Origin: Poa pratensis
Taxonomy: Eukaryota; Streptophyta; Magnoliopsida; Poales; Poaceae
NCBI GenBank assembly: GCA_947311845.1
Contig: CAMZMU010000081.1
Coordinates: 1,203,715-1,267,714 of the forward strand
Direction: 5' to 3'
Length of the DNA stretch: 64,000 nt
The notes beneath the pieces were generated by a model that saw only the letters and a list, made by a program, of their open reading frames with translations, ran no database searches and was not told the origin of the DNA. The position numbers were made by a program, and so were the translations under genes. Shown piece after piece: positions 10,913-23,523 of this stretch (positions are counted from its first letter, which is position 1; the number at the start of each line of letters is the position of its first letter).

Positions 10913-11198
10913 ACGCGAGTTGCCTTGCACTAACTAACTAGCTACATTGTGATCCTCTCAAGTAATGTGAGTTTTGCTCAGACAATAGCCCCTGTAATAC
11001 TTGGCTATATCTGACTGAATTTTTTGGTGATCGTTAGTTGCTTGGGCAAAACTGTACTGTAATCTGCCATTGTCTTGTTGAGTTGGCGAATGGTGCCCAA
11101 TCTAGACTGTTGTTCTAGATCATTCCACCAATCACATTTATTTTTTGTTGCTTACAGTCTATGATATTTAGGAGTACCTGTCTCTGGTTCTTTTAGTA
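10913..11198. other. Probable 3' untranslated region of the membrane-protein gene
   Basis: AT-rich sequence directly after the stop, with no other feature before the Stowaway MITE. Confidence 0.4.
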
Positions 11199-11322
11199 CT
11201 CGCTCCGTTCATAAAAGGATGTCTCAATTTTATCTAAATTTAGATGTATCTACACATTAAAGTATGCATACGTACATACAAATCTAGAAAATATTGAGAT
11301 ATCCTTTTGTGAACGGAGGGAG
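11199..11322. mobile_element. Stowaway MITE (Mariner-type), 124 bp
   Basis: Ends are imperfect inverted repeats (ctcgctccgttcataaaagg and its complement ccttttgtgaacggagggag). TA dinucleotides flank both sides (11197-11198 and 11323-11324), the Stowaway target duplication. The size is also typical. Confidence 0.85.
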
Positions 11323-11324
11323 TA

Positions 11325-12812
11325 ATATTTACTGTGCACTTTTCTGTTTTATTCCTGTCTGCCATGTGATATTTCTTGTTTATTAAGCCTTTGATATCCT
11401 TTACCTTAGAAGCCTCCAAGGTTAATATCTTACTTGAACCTGGTAGAATTGTCAAAACGGTATAAAACTGTAACAGTGGAACTATACATACTGGAAACTG
11501 AGGGACGTCGAATGGTTCTGTTACTCACAATTTCAGGTCATATAACATTGATACTTTTAAATAATGTGATTATAAGACAATAAAGGATTACCCAACAAGG
11601 TGAACTAGTGAAACTGATGTGTAGGAGTAGTGACAAGAATCATATTTAGTTCTGTCATGATTCTCAGCATTTTGTTTAGCTCAACACCCTTATCAACTGC
11701 AACGGAATTTTTATCTTATTCTCTGTTTATGGATAACCTTATCATTAGGTTGCAGCAGGTATAAGCAGTTTTGCCTTCAGAGATTATCCTTCAGTTATGC
11801 AAGCGAAGTTACGTTTGTAATTCGGTCGAGGTAGTTTCGGTTTGTTGTCCATCGTCATACAGTTAAACTAGCCTTAGTTATCACTCAGTTCAAAATGGCA
11901 AATCCAGTTATGAATTATTTTCGCCATTTAGGTAATTAGAAACATTCAAGCAATTTTGTTTTTTGGTGTAAACTATAGAAAATCATGTGAAGAATGTTTT
12001 ATTTTCTTATTATTTCATAGGCTATTGTGCTATATTAGATCCAAGAAATCCGTTTTGGCTAATCAAAGATATGGTGGCTGGAAAAAGAAGTCACCAATAG
12101 ATACTGACACTGACTAGTAACCACCTATCCTTGCAATTGTGCTCCAAATCTCGTACTTTATGTATCTTTCACGTAGTGCTTCTTTTTATTGGTCTACGGC
12201 ATTTGCCTTCTCTTGGAACCAAAGGGTCACTTCTACCTGCATGATCGATTGATCACGAAGTGATACTTTCTAGTCATTGTTTTTTTAGTGTGAGTTTAAT
12301 TACTAGCATTTGTATGTTTTCAATATCTTCTGGGTGTGATTATCGAATTGTTAGGCTCGGAACAATATTGTCAGCTATGTATGATCTAGTATATTAGTAT
12401 CCTCCTCTTAGTTTGACCACGAACAATGACCCTCTGTTTACCATGAGTAGGGCATCCCATCCCGAGCAGTTCTGCTAGTATATATATTATTGGATTGGTT
12501 GTTGCATAGTTCTTCTAAAACAGGTGAACACATACATAAAAGTAGGTACTTGGCTATATCTATTTGTTACAAAACTAATCACCGGTTTTTGCTCTATTTT
12601 AGGTGACAACTCCTAATACCCATAGCTACTAATGGTTAAAGTTACTAGTGTGAATCAATTTTAATTAAGTCTTTAACCATTAATTGGGCAAATTTAATAA
12701 TTTATTTGCACAGTCAGATAACATTGGCTAAAAGCTCACAAAAGAAGATACTACCATACTATATGCAAGCTTATACAACTAATGGTGGGAAAGCTTTCCT
12801 CTCCTCATGGTA
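11325..12812. other. AT-rich intergenic sequence, no gene recognised
   Basis: About 1.5 kb without an open frame over 60 codons that looks coding, and without recognisable repeat ends. Confidence 0.5.
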
Positions 12813-12967
12813 TTAGACTACCCATAGTGAGAGTAACATAGGTAGTAACGTAGATGCCACATAGCAAAAAAAGATGATGTGCCATGCAATTAATGAAGAG
12901 ATAGGCAAATAGAGTAACATAGGTAGTTACTATACCATCACATATTCCAATACAATATGAGTCTACA

Positions 12968-15900
12968 TCTTTACTATTAAAGCAGAGAGCGTGGTATGGT
13001 GTCACACGTCTAACAATTTACAACCAATGCCACCGCACAAATATCCATCTATCTCACGTACACAAGCGCCGGAAAACTCTCTCTCGTTGCACACCTGAAC
13101 GTACTTCCTCGTCGCAGCTTTAGCTAACAAACCTTATCTAAAAAAAATAGGCTAAGAAAACAAGCTAACTAATCCTCGCATAAATAGTAACAAACCTTAT
13201 CCCTCTCATCTCTAACGTGGTGTTTGTTACAAATGCATTCCTATCACCAATTATTCTCATTGAAATCTCAACAACCTCCGCTCCGCCACCGCCAGTTCCC
13301 ACAATGGACGATGAACCCCGGAGAGGTAGAGCTTGGCGGTGATGCGTCGCTACGCAAACGAGGTTGTGGTTGGTTGGCTCGAGGAGGCGAGGAATCAGAA
13401 GGCGGAGTGGCGGACATACCGTACGGGGCGACGAAGAGCAGCGACTTAATACCTACCTCTCTGCACCCCTTCGTACCTACTATTTTGCACCCAGGAAGTC
13501 ACGGTATGTGCACTACCATCCGCCCCATACTCCAGAGTGGCCTCCTCCTCATGATCTCGACAAAACAGATCCATCGTTCTCACGACATCGTCGAGACGCT
13601 GTTGTAACCTTCATGATTTTGCAAGGTGCGTCGTTTTGTTTGGGAAACATAGGAGGTTTGATTTTTGTGCAGACTCACAACTCTATTTTCTTGTCGGAAC
13701 TGCCGACGCCTTCGTTGCCATAGCTTCTGGAAGTGCTGCCAAGTGCCACCCCTCAAGGAGAACCATGACAATCAAACTTCTACAAGAGAGGACTGCAGGC
13801 TTCAGATTTTTGCGCTGTATGCTTTGTCAGAATTTAATCTGTCTATAAAGATGAAGGAGCAGGTTGTAACCAGGGTGTTCCTTTTTATTTGTATGATGAA
13901 TTGACGATGCTGATTGGTGTATCCATGGGTGCAGATCCGTGAGTGAAAGCAACGAAATTTGTTTTAAGTTGTGAAGTTCGTTGCTCATGAACTGCTGAAT
14001 CTAGCTTGCAGGCAATGAAAAGCTTCCATCTTGGTGTGGTTGTTTCTTGGATGGAAGTTATATGAGTGATTTCTTTATATTATCCTTTGCAGATGGGTTT
14101 TAGGTCGGGAGTAGACAACACTTATCGATGCAAAACAAGATGGGAGTTCAGTTCATGTGCATTTCCTTGGTGAAAGTACTGCACTTCATCTATTTGTTTC
14201 TTATCTGAATTTTTGCTACTCAATATTCTGACCGTGATCTCGTTATGTCAGCTTTCCTCATCCACGAGTATACTCTTAAATGTGCAAAAAGTGGTGAAGG
14301 AGGAGAATAGAAATGCATAGTTAAAATAAGTTCTGCAAGTTCTTGTGGCATTGCCTTAGTAAGTCACTCCCCCTCATATTCGTTACATTTCTTTTGAGAG
14401 GGGTCTCTTCAGATTGGCGTAGGGGAAAGAGTAGAGCTGCATGGTCAAGCGTGTTAAATATTTGCTCTACTGATGAAGCCTTGCATGTCTTAAAATAAAC
14501 GTGGGTCTTACAGGGGGTAACTCTTAAGGGAGAGAGAGCTTGACATTGTTCGACTAAATTGGATTTGGGTTTTATATGCATGGTTCTTTGTTCGGTTATG
14601 ATTTCCGTCGCAGTTCGACATTCCATGGAAAATCATTTCTCTTTCAGAGTTTCAGTGTTCTTTTTGCTTGACGGCCTCTTCCACTAGATTCGCTTGTTCC
14701 AGTTTCAATTGTACCCAAATATAATATGCTATATGGTTGTGTTTGTATAATTCATAAATGTAAAATATTTGTTGTTTCACACAAGAGGATTTGATCAAGA
14801 ATTTTAAATCATCATTTTGTACTTTAAATGGCTTCATCTTAGCACATGGTCGATCTAAATGTGGTGGAGAAGAGAGGAAGATTTCTTCATAAATCAGGAT
14901 CAGAAGAGTTCAAAGGGTGACAACATTTGCGGATCCCCAGGGCTCCAAATGTAACTTTTCTTGGGGTATTTTCTTCAATAGTTTCTGGACGGATGTCTTT
15001 TCTCATCCTTTCCCATGTTGGTTGTGTTGTACTTAACTTGTGCTTAACATACGACGCGATAAACTTATAAAAAGACTTCTTTGCTTAGAAGTTTCGTTTT
15101 CCGTTGGTTTTCTCGTGCAAGTGCAAGTTACTATACCGCTGTAAACAAAGTAGGACTCAGGAAAAATTGGCATATAATCAACAAAAGAGACAAGCGGGGC
15201 CTTAGGAAAACATTTACAAGGTATTATACCATCCCCAAATCACATCGGATTGACCAATGTATCATGGATCTGATGTACGCAATACACAATGGCGATGATC
15301 TCTACGATGCCCATGAGTCACCACACCTCGAGGCGGTCTGATGCGTCGACAGTAGAAGCATGCATGAAGTTGAGCGGTGACATGGGTGTCGTTACCGAGT
15401 ACACTATTGGGTACCTACGTGTGAGCCCTCATTGGATCACCCACACCTCATTGTCGTGCCCATGGTTGTTTTCGTCGTCGCCCGAACACCGCCGCCAGGA
15501 TGTCGGGTGGTGGTGATGGTAAGTGGTGGGTGAGCGATGCACCGTTGTAGAAGTAAAGAAGCGACAAGGAATGGCAAAATTAAGATGTGCGTCCGAGCGG
15601 CGAGCTAAGAGGCGGCAAGAGCAAGGCAAGTGGTGGCGACAGGTCGGGAAGAGGGATGCAGATGATTAGAGTGCATGCAAGTATGGAGCGGGTACTGCGC
15701 TAGGGTTTCCTGGCTACGAGTCGGGGGGAGGAGTAGATTTTAGTGCCCCACCGGTCGGAGTCTAGATTTTTTTGGGTGGGGCATAACATGGGGGAGGAGG
15801 GGGGGGGGGGGGGGGGGGGGGGGGACGATTTTATTGTAAAGATAATATGAGATAATTAGTTGGGTATGTTTTGTCAAAATATATTGAGAGCAAATTAGTG

Positions 15901-16098
15901 TATTATCTGTAAAAAAAAGTAGTGTATTATAATTTTTGAAATTCGGCATGCTACATCTTTCTATATAGGAAATTTCATATATATATTTTTGTTTTTACTT
16001 CTGGTAAAGAAACTTGTCATTCAACTATGACGATTTTTTGATTGGGTATGTTCGCCTATTCATGTGTTTTCCGTAGCAAGGCACGGACATTCACCTAG
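12968..16098 (+). mobile_element. Non-autonomous Helitron, 3.1 kb
   Basis: It begins TCTTTACTATTAAAG at 12968 directly after an A. It ends with the hairpin ccgt-agcaaggc-acgg and then CTAG at 16095-16098, directly before a T. The 5' TC, 3' CTRR, subterminal hairpin, insertion between A and T and absence of a target duplication are all Helitron features. The MITE halves on both sides give the empty site. No Rep/helicase gene is visible, so it is non-autonomous. Interior frames at 13,224-13,900 and 15,081-15,341 have protein-like stretches but no family I recognise; they may be captured gene pieces. Confidence 0.85.
15799..15824 (+). repeat. Poly-G tract, 26 bp
   Basis: An uninterrupted run of 26 G inside the Helitron, preceded by more G-rich sequence from 15790. 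Runs this long are unstable and hard to sequence, so the length is unreliable. Confidence 0.9.
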
Positions 16099-16222
16099 TT
16101 GTAATAAATGCACACTTGCATGACAGCACACATATGTTATTACCCACTATAAAGGTAATAACATAGACTAGTAACATGTACATGTTACTACTCTATGTTA
16201 CTCCCCACTATGAGCAGCCTTA

Positions 16223-16488
16223 TGTCTATTTCTACCTTGTAGGCAATTGAATATACTTTAACTACTAAATCACTCCACAGTTCATTTATCCCTATTTAAT
16301 TCAAGGATTATGTTGTTCCTTTCTGTTTGGTCACACTAGTTTATGTGTAGTAGTAGCTTTGTGAACACTATATATACTGCCACAACCTTGCCTTCCATTT
16401 CCATGGGTTCTGCACATATCCATGGTGTTACAACTAGCACTAGTCTACTACAAAAGCTCATAGTGATAATAAGTGGCACAACTTTCTT

Positions 16489-16535
<47 letters not shown>

Positions 16536-17307
16536 AATGTTGGGGAGGTTTCATGTCCACCATTCTTGCCTAGGAAACAAGAGAGCCTTCTAGGGAGAAG
16601 GGATACCAAGCAAGTCAGTGTCTAAAATTGCATTTATGTACGCATGCATGAGCTCATGAGCCGACCATAACAAATGATATGGCTACTGGATTTGACCAAA
16701 ATGCTCTGTTGTTCCGGTGTGGCTACTTGATTTGACCAAAACGCTTGATCGGGGGTGATGATTTTCCAAAGAAGTGGAGTAACATCTTGCTTTTTCTTTG
16801 AGTAATAATTTACTTGGTCAGTTGGATTATCTGTTTTGTCAGATAGTTTGCACAGGAGTTCAATGCCGACAGATGGATTAATTTCCTACAGCACAGCAAT
16901 TCCAAGCTGTCTTGCCACCGGACAACATTATGACAGTGCAGCAAAACAATCAAGAAATGAATTTATTCTCATTATGCATACTAAGTTCTCAATACTTTGA
17001 TGATATGTACTAGTATTAACTATCTTATTTGAGATTAGCCAGGGAAATAACACAGGACAGTAGGAAGAAGGCCAGCAGGCTAGCCATGCTCTGTTCTTCT
17101 GTTACAAAGTTGATCATTAGCAATTGTAGGGTGCTACAATTAGAACTTCTAGCGCTTAACATTTTGTACTAGGTGCAGGAGAATTTAAAAATCCACTCAA
17201 CCCAGGCTAATTTATGCATAGTGGTAAAGGAAAGTTGATGACCGTTATAGAATAGTTCTCCTCTCACTTTCGCGCCACCAGAACCCATTGCCTGTTCCAC
17301 AGCGAGA
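16223..17307. other. Intergenic sequence, no gene recognised
   Basis: Apart from the (TC)n tract at 16492-16530 this stretch shows no open frame or repeat structure that I can name. Confidence 0.45.
16492..16530 (+). repeat. (TC)n microsatellite, 39 bp
   Basis: Nineteen and a half uninterrupted TC dinucleotides. Confidence 0.95.
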
Positions 17308-17443
17308 ATGGTGCTTTCCTCCAGGCCACCCACTTCCTCACTCTTGGTGTTGGCGAGTTCTCGCAGCCGGCTACCTGGGGAGTCCACTCCGAGGATTCCA
17401 AGGCCGCCAAGCAAAGCAATTAAATCCCCTCGAAATTTCCAAG
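17308..17443 (+). CDS. Possible first exon with transit-peptide-like composition
   Basis: An ATG at 17308 opens about 45 codons rich in Ser, Arg and Pro (start MVLSSRPPTSSLLVLASSRS) with almost no acidic residues. It ends at a consensus donor, CCAAG/gtaagat. That composition is typical of an organellar targeting peptide. I found no convincing downstream exon before 19,000, so this is either a gene with a long first intron disrupted by repeats or a relic. No function can be given. Confidence 0.2.
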
Positions 17444-19118
17444 GTAAGATCCACCAGTCCATACCGAAACGCCTCAAATTTTGTGATTATCGAAAAAAAG
17501 AGTGTGTTGGAACCTTGTGAAATGCCTCAAAGACCTCAAATTGAGTGGAATTTTGTATGTACTGTTTTTCTTAACATAGCTGGTTTTTTATATCCATGTA
17601 CCTAATCCACCTTTGGCGCAGCTGGGTGCCCTCCTTTCCCCCTGATGTTTCATTGACATTGCCCCAGTTACAAGCGTGAGCTGCAGCCGAGAAGGGGTAG
17701 AGAACATTAGGATGTCTGCTTGCTGATCCTGGATGATCTTTAATTATGAGCTGTTGGTTGCTCTACCATCACAAGGACAAGTACAGATGCATACCCTTAC
17801 AAAAACATGCACTCACCCCTATGAAGGTATGCAAACACACCTTATCCCTATGAGCACACCTTCGAGAGCCTGAGCCAACATATCTTGAGGTTGAGAAAGT
17901 CACCATAGGATCACCTATCAATGAAAGCATATCGCTGGTGAAATCAATAAATTCAGATAAGTGCGACCTCCCATTCTAAGTCTAGGACTTAAAGCTGGGT
18001 GGGTTGGTTCCGCCACAATGAACCTAACCAATTGAGTTACACTCAGTTCACTACTCTGTTCTATTTGTTGTTATTGTTCATGCCTTATAACTTAAGTTTT
18101 GCTGATTGTTTTTGTGGCTGCTCGTTCAGTGGTTCTCTTGACAAGTTTCCAGTTCTGAGATTATGCCCATATACCAATATAGTTGGATCATGTTTCTGTA
18201 ACTTAGCAAAGCAATCAATAGCGTTAACAACTTTTGGAATGTTAAGGTAGAGAACACTAACAAATGAGCTGAGCAGTGACTACTCATGTTCCAGGAATTT
18301 ACAACACCGTTTTTTAATAAAAGACATGGGAGTGTCTGACCTTAAATTAATAAGGCCAACCAGGTAATTTACAGCACCGTCAGGATGATCAATATCAAGA
18401 TCCATATTATCCGTGGATCAATATATCATTGCTATGGAGGAAGGTTCTAGACGTGTACCACTTGTTTAACCAACTGATCATGTTCCCATAGTAGTTGTTT
18501 ACATAAGGGAAACTACACAATTTGCAACTAGTTGCGCCCGTATCCCTCCACATCAGACTAACTTAGATAGTTAGATATGGATTGGAAAGATTGTCTTGAA
18601 GTAAGCAGATCTGTCTTCATACTTGATTACTATAATATCTTCCTTTTACCTAATGCTTTTTTGAAGTTGAAGGTCTGCATCATTGATGTGTCCTGTAAAT
18701 CTTGCAAATTAGAATATTCTTTTCTGTGATGTGGATTTGTTAGTAGCCCTTTGTTGGCATCCTATCTGTGTAGTGGTAGAATATTGCACTTAAAAAACAT
18801 TCCGTTGTGTGATGTACCAATATTAATGCGTTAGAGAATGCAATCAAGCTTTATGTGAGAAATAATAAAAGAGTTGACTACGTTTACACTATGTCTATGT
18901 TAGGAACCTGCCGAGGACAGTCACAGCGGGAGACATAGGAGGCAGAGGAGGCGTTGGTGGACCAGGCCGAAAGTGGCGCGGATACTATGATGTAGCCCAG
19001 GAGGTCGAAATGGGACTGTGTGTCGTTTTGGAAGTTTTTTTTTTATCTGTCCGTTCTGGAAGTTTGCAGGCCAGACTGGAGAACGCTGCGGGTAAACAGG
19101 AGGGAAGGACTCTTGTAT
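17444..19118. other. Intergenic sequence, dispersed-repeat remnants, no gene recognised
   Basis: Around 17,780-18,050 there is a block (cacccctatgaaggtatgca, ctatgagcacaccttcgaga, then gttggttccgcc) that feels like a dispersed grass repeat I have seen inside introns. I cannot name it. The remainder is AT-rich without coding signal. Confidence 0.3.
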
Positions 19119-19120
19119 TA

Positions 19121-19348
19121 CTCTCTGTTTTTATTTACTTTATGTTTAGTAAAGTCAAACTTTGTTAACTTTAAGCAAATATTTAAGAAAAAATTCAATA
19201 TCTATAATGTAAAATCTATAATATTGTAATCTACTTTATATTTTCATGTTATATGCATTTGGTATTATGAATGTTGATATTTTTCCTACATTCTTAGTCA
19301 AACTTGACTTTGACTAAACCAGAACTCAAAGTAAAAAAACGGAGGGAG
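19121..19348. mobile_element. Stowaway-type MITE, 228 bp
   Basis: Begins ctctctgtttttatttactt and ends aagtaaaaaaacggagggag, imperfect inverted repeats. TA flanks both ends (19119-19120 and 19349-19350). The interior contains gtcaaac and gtcaaacttgactttgac motifs that recur in larger Stowaway families. Confidence 0.8.
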
Positions 19349-19350
19349 TA

Positions 19351-20198
19351 GAAAAAAAGGGCTCTTACACGCGGCATCCAAGATAACAACGAACCCGATC
19401 TCACCACTCATCCTTCCTTCCCACTTGCTTCTCATCCTCATCCCTCTCGACTCCTGCTTGCAATTTGTGTGGCTTGTAATTGATACTTGATGCTATGGTA
19501 GTATAGTCAATTAGGAATATAACATTTGGTGTCGCGGGTTTGATCCACAGAAGCAAAGAGAGAGAGGGGGGAGGGAGGGAGAGAGAGAGCTCACGACTAA
19601 GCCCCTCTAAAACTCGAAGGTCATCAGATTCCGCACAAAACACTCCGGGGCACCCAAGCTAGGTATGGAAGGCCTCATGATGGAGGTGACGAGAGAGAAG
19701 GAGATGACCATGTGGAGGCTCTCAAGGAGAAGAGATGGCGGGCGCATGTAAACCTTAGGTCGACCAGACCTTAGGGCGCTCAGGGGGTCAATCGAGTTTC
19801 TCGGGGAGCGAGTTGACCACATGGACAAGCAGATGGCTACTACGATCGCGAGGTCTGACCATGGAGCAGTAGATCTACTCATCACTACTGTGGTCACTCG
19901 GGCTGCTCATGGGGTCAGTCGCCACTACTCTCAGCACCGCCAGCACTTCATTAGCTGGCGAGGCCCGATGCCATCTATTCGTGGGTTGGAAGCGTGCAGC
20001 CTACAACATATGTGAGGTGGACCGAATAGTTAAACCATGCAAGATCGAGGTTATAACGCGAGACTTTACTCTCTACCATAGGATGCATGATGAACGTCCA
20101 TAATAGTTCGGGGACTTCCGGCTAGTTGTGGCAAAACTAGGCTGGCTACATTAGCCCCTGTTTGGATACGCAATTTTGACAGAACCTGTTTTCCCTAA
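19351..20198. other. Intergenic sequence with short open frames, no gene recognised
   Basis: 19,600-20,100 has overlapping frames of 64-96 codons on both strands and a purine-rich tract near 19,558-19,590. Nothing is recognisable. Near 20,152 a cccctgtttggatacg motif resembles one end of a hAT or Harbinger MITE; its possible partner, ctatccaaacaacc, lies near 21,760. This would make the LTR relic an insertion inside it. Confidence 0.3.
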
Positions 20199-21260
20199 TG
20201 TAACATCCCAACTTTGTAATAAAGTGTTAAGTTGTGTAATCATATCATGTCATGCATTAATCTTTGCATTAATAACTTTTGAATTTAAACAAAAGAAGAA
20301 ATAATTAAAAAGACTTAGAACTTGCTCTATTTTTAATTGTGGTTCAAAAGTTCCAAAAATTCAAAACAAAAATATGTGGGGCTTCTCTACAATATTAGAA
20401 GGCTCCATGAATTTTTGGGTAATTTATTGACTATTTTAAATACCCTAAAAACATGCAGGAAGTTGCTGTTAAAATAATTTATGTAAATATTTAAAAGTCC
20501 AGGGGGTTTTTGCAAAATGTTTTCTTTTCTTCTTCTTCCTCGCGCCAGAAGGCAGAGCAGAGCGTCGCCGTGTTTGTTTCTTCGATTGCCACCTCTTGCC
20601 TGCCTCCTAGCTTGCGTGGATAAGACCACAGAGACGTTTGCATCGCTCTCTCCCTCTCCATCCACCTCTCTTCCTTCCCCGTGCTCTTTGCTCTCCTCAC
20701 GGCGAAACCCTAGCCGCACGGCCGCCGCCGCGCCGTCGATTCCGGCCACCTCTGGACGAATTGAAGACGCCACTGGCTCCGCCTCGACTTCCTCTCTCTC
20801 CCCAGCAAGTGGCGCGTGCCGGGATGACCTAAATCCGGCGAATCGTGCCGTCTTCCTCAAGTCCGGCCGCCGCGTGTTGATCAAGCTCTCGTCGCCGTCC
20901 GGCCTTCTCTGACCTTGCCATTCATCCCAGCGTGCTCAGGGTGAGCTTGCGCATCTTCTGGTGCCTTTGGTTCATTTTATTGTGCCCGTAGCGCCGACGC
21001 GCCGTTGCTCGTCGCCGGCCGTGGCTCCGCCGCGCCGTAGCCGCCGCTCCGGCGACCAATCGATGGCGGCGCTGCCACCTTTCGGTAGCACGCGTCCGTG
21101 CGCGTGCCCGCTCGCCCTCCTCCCGAGATTACCTTGCCCGTGTACAGATGCTACAGGCGTCGGAGTGATCGGCGTCAAGAACCTTGCGAGCTCGCGGCGC
21201 ACCGGCACGGTGGATTGTCTGTGGACGTGGTGTGAAGCTCAGAGAGTAAACCAAGGGGGT
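20199..21260 (+). mobile_element. Relic of a long Gypsy LTR related to the inner chromovirus
   Basis: It starts TGTAACATCCCAAC, the same opening as both chromovirus LTRs further right. It then follows the inner element's LTR in layout: an AT-rich start, a phrase like gtggggcttctctacaatat (inner: gtggagcttctgtacattat), gggggtttttgcaaaa, then a GC-rich block. The GC-rich block has frames open in several directions, which I treat as LTR leader sequence and not as genes. The right end is undefined, and no internal region or second LTR is present. Confidence 0.5.
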
Positions 21261-21300
21261 GGAACGCTGGAGAGGTCGAGGAAGAGGATATACCCCGTGA

Positions 21301-21591
21301 GGCCTTCTTTACTCCAAAGGTATTTTAGGGGATGGGAAGAGTGGGGATGGGAGGGGATTTGGTGAACACCCAATCCCCACAAATCCCCACAAATACTCTT
21401 CCCCAAAAATACACTAGTATGGACTAGAGTTTTTGTGTTAGGCAAAAATGAGAGGGTTGGTGGGGGATATTTGGGGATTATCCCCTCCCTTCCCCTAAAA
21501 TACACTAGAAGTAAATAAACTAGTGGGGATTTTCCGGGATCCGGGATAATCCCCTCCCATCCCCTAAAATACACTTGAGGTAAACAAGGCC
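21301..21591. mobile_element. MITE with GGCCTTGTTTAC-type ends, 291 bp
   Basis: Left end ggccttctttactccaaagg; right end cttgaggtaaacaaggcc. TGA flanks both ends (21298-21300 and 21592-21594). Inside, tattttaggggatggga-type motifs recur in both orientations. Probably Tourist/Harbinger-like, although the flanking trinucleotide is not the usual TTA/TAA. Confidence 0.65.
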
Positions 21592-21855
21592 TGAGCGGGG
21601 TAAGCCGAACATGGCACGATCTAAAACCAGTTTAAGGATTTCCTGACCCAAACGTGGTTTTTCACGTGCTTGTTCCTAACCGAATTATTAGTAGATCCAG
21701 CTTTCCAAAAAAACCTAACCGAAAACGCGTTTTGCTAAAACATGGGGCTAATCCTCTCTATCCAAACAACCACTTAGAGTTAGTTCATTCCAGGCAGTCA
21801 GCAACTCAGCTCCATGTGTGTATGTATGTATATTTATACATCACCTTTGACTACG
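21592..21855. other. Short intergenic stretch
   Basis: Contains ctaatcctctctatccaaac at about 21,745-21,770, possibly the right end of an interrupted MITE whose left end is near 20,152. Confidence 0.25.
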
Positions 21856-23301
21856 GATGACTTCCAACGGGCCAACGCATCGAGTCCGCGCGCGTCCGTT
21901 CCTGTCAGTGCGAGCCAAAATCAAGGCCCAACGCGCCGACACAAACAGACATCGGTCCGTTTTTCTGTCCATCACGACACATTCTCGGCCCAGATTTGGG
22001 CCGCGTTTGCGTCGGCCGCGGACGCCCGCGACCACTCCTATGTCCTCCCCGTGTCCGCCCTGACCCCGCGTGTCATAGGCAGCAACGGCCACCTACCCAT
22101 TAACTGTGGACGGTGGAGCTCTTTAAATGGACGCCGGCCGGCCAAACCCTAGAGCACAAAGCCCTGCTATTTCCTCCAGCCACAGCGGCCGCCACCTCCA
22201 CTAGTAGATCGAAGCCGCGCCATGGATCCGTCGCCGCCGCCACAACATCTCGTGGACCAGGTCGAGTGAGCGCGTATGAGCACGCGGCCGCTATCACGGT
22301 AGCTTTTCTCCCCGGATGGTGACCAGCCGGCATGGGCCGACATGATTCCGCAGCAGCCGTGGCTGCAGCTGTCGGATCATGAGAGAAGGGCGGTAGAGGC
22401 CGCGTATTCCGACGCCATCGACCACGAGGAAGAAGTTTACGCCGCCGGTGTCGCGGGTGTTTGAGGCGGCGGATTGGAGGAGGGGATCCACGGCGTCCAC
22501 GACTCCGAGGAAGCTGCGATGCGGGCGTCGCACATGCAGCCGAACGCGTAGAGGGCGGCCACGTTCATGTCCGCCGTGCGTGCCTATGTCGACGCTGCAC
22601 AGGAGGACGAGATGAAGCAAGCGCGCCACGACGCCGAGTCCGCAAAGCGCGTGGCGAGGCACAAACGGCACCGCGACGCCGACTGCCGGGGCGGCCGCCA
22701 AAGGAGCAGTCAGCTCCACTTGATGCCATATCCCCGCGGTGGGGCCGTCTATGCGCGGCCAATTTTGTGAAGAAGCCGGCGCCGCTACGTATGTCGTAGC
22801 TACGAAAAAAGCAAGGAGGAGGAACCAGCTAGTCCGCTGCTGGCCCCGGCCATGACGAAGGAAGAGCCAGCAAGTCCGTGGCCGAACGGACTTGCGACTT
22901 GAAGTTCCTCAAGGCCAGAGCCCTTCCTTGATCTTTCCCCTTGCCTGCCATGAGCAACCAAACTCCAGTGGTCGGTTATTAATTTCTTTGCATTTTTAGT
23001 GTAGTTTTAGGTCTAAAAACGAGCCGGGATCTCCACTGCCCTCACCGGCCAGCTACACCGGAGGAGGAGGAGGACGAGAAGCGGCCTTTTATTATGTATT
23101 TTCAGTTTCCAATATGTAGTCCTTATTATTAATAAAAAAATGGTTGAAAAAAACAAGCCAGGCGGACACAACACGTCGGGCCGTTATGTGCACTGGCCAG
23201 AAAGGGACGGAGATGGCCGGACGGCTGTCCATTTGGCGATCCAAACGGACAAAAAGCGAACCAAACACGTGTCCGTTTGCGTTGGTCTGTTGGAGTCATT
23301 C
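21856..23301. mobile_element. Non-autonomous TIR element, GC-rich interior, about 1.45 kb
   Basis: The left end, gatgacttccaacgggccaa, matches the reverse complement of the right end, gaatgactccaacagaccaa. Further GC-rich subterminal motifs (ggacacgtgtttggttcgc, gtccgtttttctgtcc) occur inside. The interior has frames open on both strands (to about 140 codons) but no transposase motif. This fits a Harbinger-like or other TIR family; no clear target duplication was found. Confidence 0.5.
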
Positions 23302-23523
23302 TAAAGTTAATGTAGCAGGCTACTAGTACTAGGACTACAAAACCTCCATCGATCCCATCACGACAGGAGGAGGAAGCTGATACAAGCTACTAACCGTGCA
23401 ACACGACACACACCAGGAAAGACAGAGCAACCAAACTTGCGGCTGCATGGATCTAACAGTTTGCACTGTGCTCCTGCCTACCCAAACCAAGATCCAACGG
23501 CCATGCGTGGATCGCGTCCTCGT

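Larger units (their letters stand above)
12816..16219. mobile_element. Tourist-type MITE split in two by a Helitron
   Basis: The left part (12816-12967) starts gactacccatagtgagagta. The right part (16099-16219) ends ctccccactatgagcagcc, its inverted repeat. TTA trinucleotides flank both outer ends (12813-12815 and 16220-16222), the Tourist/Harbinger target duplication. With the Helitron removed the MITE is 273 bp. A second inverted motif (gagtaacatag) recurs inside. Confidence 0.8.
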
